NCBI GenBank assembly: GCA_003427395.1
Contig: BFEA01000024.1
Span: forward strand, 4,686,650-4,707,763
DNA length: 21,114 bases
Direction of reading: 5' to 3'
Source: Chara braunii
Taxonomy: Eukaryota > Streptophyta > Charophyceae > Charales > Characeae
A program made the position numbers and the translations under genes. A model generated the notes under the pieces. It was given only the letters and a program-made list of their open reading frames with translations, did no database searches and was not told where the DNA came from. Positions within the stretch are counted from its first letter, which is position 1. Every line of letters starts with the position of its first letter. Below are positions 18,389-21,114 of the stretch, one piece after another.

Positions 18389-20045
18389 CAGGCCTTCTCG
18401 TGGGTGCCCAAAGAGACCGCCATCAGGATCCTTGGAGTGAAACTGACAACACTGGGACTGCCACAGAACCACAACGACGCACTGGTGGGTCTGGCCATTG
18501 ACCGCCTTGGCCGCTGGGCGGGCCTGCACACCTCCTTGGTCGGCAGAGCATTGACGATAAACAATGCGGTCTTGGCCGCTATCTGGTATAAGCTGGCGGT
18601 GTGGCCTCTTACCCCTAAGCAATTAACTCGGCTGCGGAAGTCCCTCGTGAACTACCTCTGGAAGAAAAATACCCAAGACCAAGGTTGTCTGAGCCGGGTC
18701 AAATGGGACTTCCTGTCGCAGCCGACAAACAAAGTTGGATTGGGCATACTTGACCCGCGTCGAGAGAGTGACACCCTCATCTTTAAGGTGCTGATCAGAC
18801 TTCTCATTGGCACCGACATCCCGTGGGCCCCCTTCGCATGTCTGCAGATTGCCAATCTGGCACCGCAACCTCTAGGGCAGCAGCAGATCCACCCCTTCCA
18901 ATGGCTGACCAACGCCCACTGGGCTATTCCCGCCACAACGCAAGCATGGCAGGCAAATGCTCAAGCGCAACCAACCATATCAGATATTCAGCGGGACCCC
19001 CTGTGGCCAAATATGATTTAACTTTGGCGCCGGTGTGGTCCACATCGTGGCAGCCGCCCCTCAGATGGCATGACATCTGGCGCCAGCCTCTCTTTCTGAA
19101 GCTGGGCAATTTGTCTATGAGGCTTCGACTCCGGTGGCACTACTGCCTTTTGACCCGCTGGAGTGGCAATGGCCGGGTGGTAAGACAATGCCTGTATGGG
19201 AATACACAGTCAAAGGGGTTTATAGAGCCTCGAACCCGGACCAACCGCTGAATAAAACGGTGGCTGATCGTTGGGCCCGTGACTCCCCTATGGACCCGGC
19301 CCTCGTGCAGGACTTGTCGTGGTGTACATGTGCTAACATCATGCCCACAAACCTCCGGTCATAACAATAATTGCAGATCCTGCACCGCTGCCTGCCCACC
19401 CTGGATTGGTTAGTCAGCAGAACGGACATGGAGCAGCGAGGGCGACTCTCGCCCATATGCTCATACTGTGGTCGGTCGTCACCTCCTGCTCGTGCCACAC
19501 TAGAGCACTGTCTCCTCACATGCCCTATGGTGGCCCAGTTGTGGCAATGGTGGGACGCGGCCCTCCACTCTCTCACGGCTGTCCTCATCCCCTGGGAGCT
19601 GGGCCTACTGTTGCTGGGCAAAAACAGACACCTGCTGGTCCATTGGTCCCCGTTCACAGTCAACCTCTTCTCTTACACGCGGCTGCAAGTCCTTATGCTA
19701 GCCTGGCGGGCCCATTGCTCCTATGAGAGGAAGGACCACCAATTCGGTTTCCAACAAGCGCAACAGGTGATGAAGGACGTGATTCGCTCGCGGACCCAGG
19801 ATGCATGGAAGGCCATGCAAAAAGCCTACCAAGAAGAGAAAGAACCGCAGACCAAAGCGGCCATTATGTGCTCATACCGACAGATATGGCAAGACCCCCT
19901 GTACCGATTCGGTGAGCTGCATGACAGTTTCACCATGCACTGGAAACCGTGGAGGCGCACGGAGCAGGAGTGGTACAGACGTCCTCGGGATGACTTTCAC
20001 GTCCCCTACCTTCAGCCCAACTTCTTTCTCGTCGGCAACCCCTAA
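18389..20045 (+). pseudogene. LINE-C ORF2, C-terminal half: RT thumb and zf-RVT domain
   Basis: The frame opens with FSWVPKETAIRILGVKLTT, aligning with IAWMPLETPIRILGVSMTT of LINE-A. It continues with LHTSLVGRALTINNAVLAA, then LKLAVW-like and NYLWKKN segments, to a stop at 19019. A frame change gives PVWSTSWQPPLRWHDIWRQP. About 130-140 codons present in LINE-A then seem to be missing. From 19134 one frame runs to 20045, broken by TAA at 19362 and 19368. It holds LEWQWPGGKTMPVWEYTVKG, ILHRCLPTLDWL, and the zinc-binding Cys/His set ICSYCG...EHCLLTCPM (C-x2-C...H-x4-C). The helical tail has QDAWKAMQKAYQEEKEPQTK and ends PNFFLVGNP at TAA 20043. The stop lies inside the first 31-bp repeat. Confidence 0.85.
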
Positions 20046-20107
20046 GCCCAACTTCGTCCTTGTCGGCAACCCCTAAGCTCAACTTCGTCCTTGTCGGAAA
20101 CCCCTAA
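20015..20107 (+). repeat. 31-bp tandem repeat, three copies, across the ORF2 stop
   Basis: GCCCAACTTC-TCCTTGTCGG-CAACCCCTAA-like units start at 20015, 20046 and 20077. Each encodes PNF-x-LVGNP-stop, but because 31 is not a multiple of three each copy lies in a different frame. Confidence 0.9.
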
Positions 20108-20481
20108 GCAAACCCCTTGAGCCCCCCGGCCCCCCTCTTCGACTCTCCCTCCCCCCCTCCCTGGACCAGAGCATGCAGTGCATTGCCACTCAGACTGCCA
20201 AAAACCGGCATGGGCGTGACGACCGATGGGTCCACCAGATCGGGCCTCACCAAAGAACCCTGCCCTGGGGAAAGAATGAGCTCCTGCAACGGCCCGACGA
20301 TACAAGGGTTCAGGCAGGGCCATGAGACTACAATGTGGAAGTTGCGTTGCCATACTGCACTGCTGACTGCAGTCACGAGATGCACTGCACTACACTCTGA
20401 GGGGGGCCTCACCTGGGAATGCATGTCCGCATCGGCCCCTCTGCTCGTGGGCCGAAGTCCCGTGCCCCCCTCATGCTACGA
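20108..20481 (+). other. LINE-C 3' untranslated region, first part
   Basis: This is C-rich sequence after the ORF2 stop with no supported ORF. It contains CCCTCCCCCCCTCC-like tracts and a TGCACTGC-rich patch at about 20350-20395. It is assigned to LINE-C because it lies between its stop codon and its A tract. Confidence 0.55.
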
Positions 20482-20603
20482 ATGGGACATTGTATAACAT
20501 CTGCGATTTTGTAATTGGGACGCTGGGCCCATTTCCCAGCAGATGGGACATTGTATAACATCTGTGATTTTATAATTGGGACGCTGGGCCCGTTTCCCAG
20601 CAC
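20482..20603 (+). repeat. 61-bp tandem repeat, two copies, each with a small hairpin
   Basis: ATGGGACATTGTATAACATC starts at 20482 and 20543. Each copy contains GCTGGGCCC(A/G)TTTCCCAGC, in which GCTGGG and CCCAGC can pair around a 7-nt loop. The copies differ at only a few positions. Confidence 0.9.
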
Positions 20604-20641
20604 GTGTAGCTCCCCACCAATAGATGGAGCCTCCCCGAGGC

Positions 20642-20679
20642 CAGCTTGAGGTGTCTGCTCCTACCAGCACCTCAAGCTG
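20642..20679 (+). other. Perfect 12-bp stem-loop just before the A tract of LINE-C
   Basis: CAGCTTGAGGTG (20642-20653) and CACCTCAAGCTG (20668-20679) are exact reverse complements around a 14-nt loop, 17 nt before the A tract. A 3' stem-loop near the tail is known in some LINEs as the site recognised by their reverse transcriptase. That role here is inference from position. Confidence 0.75.
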
Positions 20680-20696
20680 TCTCCAGGGATGTTACC

Positions 20697-20967
20697 AAAA
20701 AAAAAAAAAAAAAAAAAAAAAAGCACGGCTCTGCCAGACTGATTCGTCGAACTGTCAACAACTCATCATGAGGTTGAACCCCGACAGTCTGCCCGAGAGT
20801 GATGGATAAGGACTCACCACATAACCCAGAGTTATGTGGTGAGTCCTTACCCATCACTCAAATGAATCCTGGGAAGACTGCGGGGGTTCAATCTCCTGAT
20901 GAGTTGTTGACAGTTCGACGAAACAGTCTGGCACACTGGCACAGCCGTGCACAGCCGTGCTTTTTTT
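20697..20967. repeat. Long near-palindrome (fold-back) bounded by A26 and T7
   Basis: The left arm (20723-20825) starts GCACGGCT and contains TTCGTCGAACTGTCAACAAC, GAGTGATGG and GGACTCACCACATAAC. The right arm (20831-20960) is its reverse complement, with GTTATGTGGTGAGTCC, CCATCACTC, GTTGTTGACAGTTCGACGAA and AGCCGTGC. The loop is about 5 nt (CCAGA). The right arm has about 13 extra bases near 20860 and a duplicated CACAGCCGTG near its end. The symmetry continues outward: the A tract on the left faces T7 (20961-20967) on the right. It could be a fold-back or MITE-type element or a hairpin formed next to the LINE tail. Confidence 0.85.
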
Positions 20968-21042
20968 CAGTGTATAGCGAATATGTCAACACACACAGTA
21001 GCTATGGCGTCAGTCGTCTGCACGACCCGAGGGAAAGGCCAT

Positions 21043-21043
<1 letters not shown>
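20968..21043. other. Short unassigned stretch
   Basis: Nothing recognisable is seen between the palindrome and the terminal microsatellite. Confidence 0.4.

Positions 21044-21114
<71 letters not shown>
21044..21114. repeat. CT/GA microsatellite at the window edge
   Basis: This is an uninterrupted (CT)n run of about 71 nt that reaches the end of the window, so its full length is unknown. Confidence 0.97.

Larger units (their letters stand above)
18389..20722 (+). mobile_element. LINE-C, 5'-truncated L1-type retrotransposon with A tail
   Basis: The element lacks everything upstream of the reverse transcriptase thumb, the usual 5' truncation of LINE insertions. It then carries the thumb, zinc-binding domain, a 3' untranslated region and a 26-nt A tract at 20697-20722. 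It is GC-rich compared with LINE-A. Proteins match LINE-A at roughly half the positions by eye, so it is another family member. No target-site duplication was found by eye. Confidence 0.85.

Noticed and set aside
18194-18936. Minus-strand ORFs opposite the start of LINE-C
   Set aside because: Apart from the LINE-A ORF1 tail (18194-18388), they are antisense of the clearly coding LINE-C frame.
13024-20722. Single LINE with an inverted 5' part (twin priming)
   Set aside because: LINE-A and LINE-C both contain the thumb and zinc-binding regions and differ at about half the residues, so they are separate elements.

Overview
This is eukaryotic repeat-rich DNA with no recognisable host gene. Every protein-like region I can support is a decayed piece of a retroelement. 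A plant (streptophyte) origin is likeliest: the LINE reverse transcriptases are L1-like with a C-terminal zinc-binding (zf-RVT) domain, the Gag-like ORF resembles plant LTR elements, and one satellite has a monomer of about 172 bp. I cannot name the species. The density of satellites and broken elements suggests pericentromeric or other heterochromatin.

Layout. 1-4745: three adjoining satellite blocks, with monomers of about 172 bp, 92 bp and 91 bp. 4806-4974: a CT microsatellite. 4975-5850: no gene seen. 5851-8200: a non-coding 1.13-1.22 kb unit repeated twice in direct tandem. 8201-8976: no gene seen. 8977-11677 (+): three diverged tandem copies of one unrecognised ORF of about 250-275 codons, each broken by stops. 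12114-13020 (+): a Gag-like ORF of an LTR-type retroelement, also with in-frame stops. The tandem ORFs and gag share strand and order, so they may be one element with extra genes upstream of gag. This is the most unusual part of the window.

13024-18388 (-): remains of two L1-type LINEs. LINE-B (13024 to about 13725) keeps only the end of ORF1 and the start of the endonuclease. LINE-A (about 13726-18388) is nearly complete: the end of ORF1, the endonuclease, the reverse transcriptase with FADD, and the zinc-binding tail. 18389-20722 (+): LINE-C, a third, 5'-truncated LINE lying head-to-head with LINE-A. Its 3' region has 31-bp repeats, 61-bp repeats, a hairpin and a 26-nt A tract. 20697-20967: a long near-palindrome running from the A tract to a T tract. 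21044-21114: a second CT microsatellite at the window edge.

None of these elements looks able to move. Most ORF breaks are single-base stops, consistent with old, methylated, decaying elements. LINE-A also carries two short tandem duplications that shift its frame.
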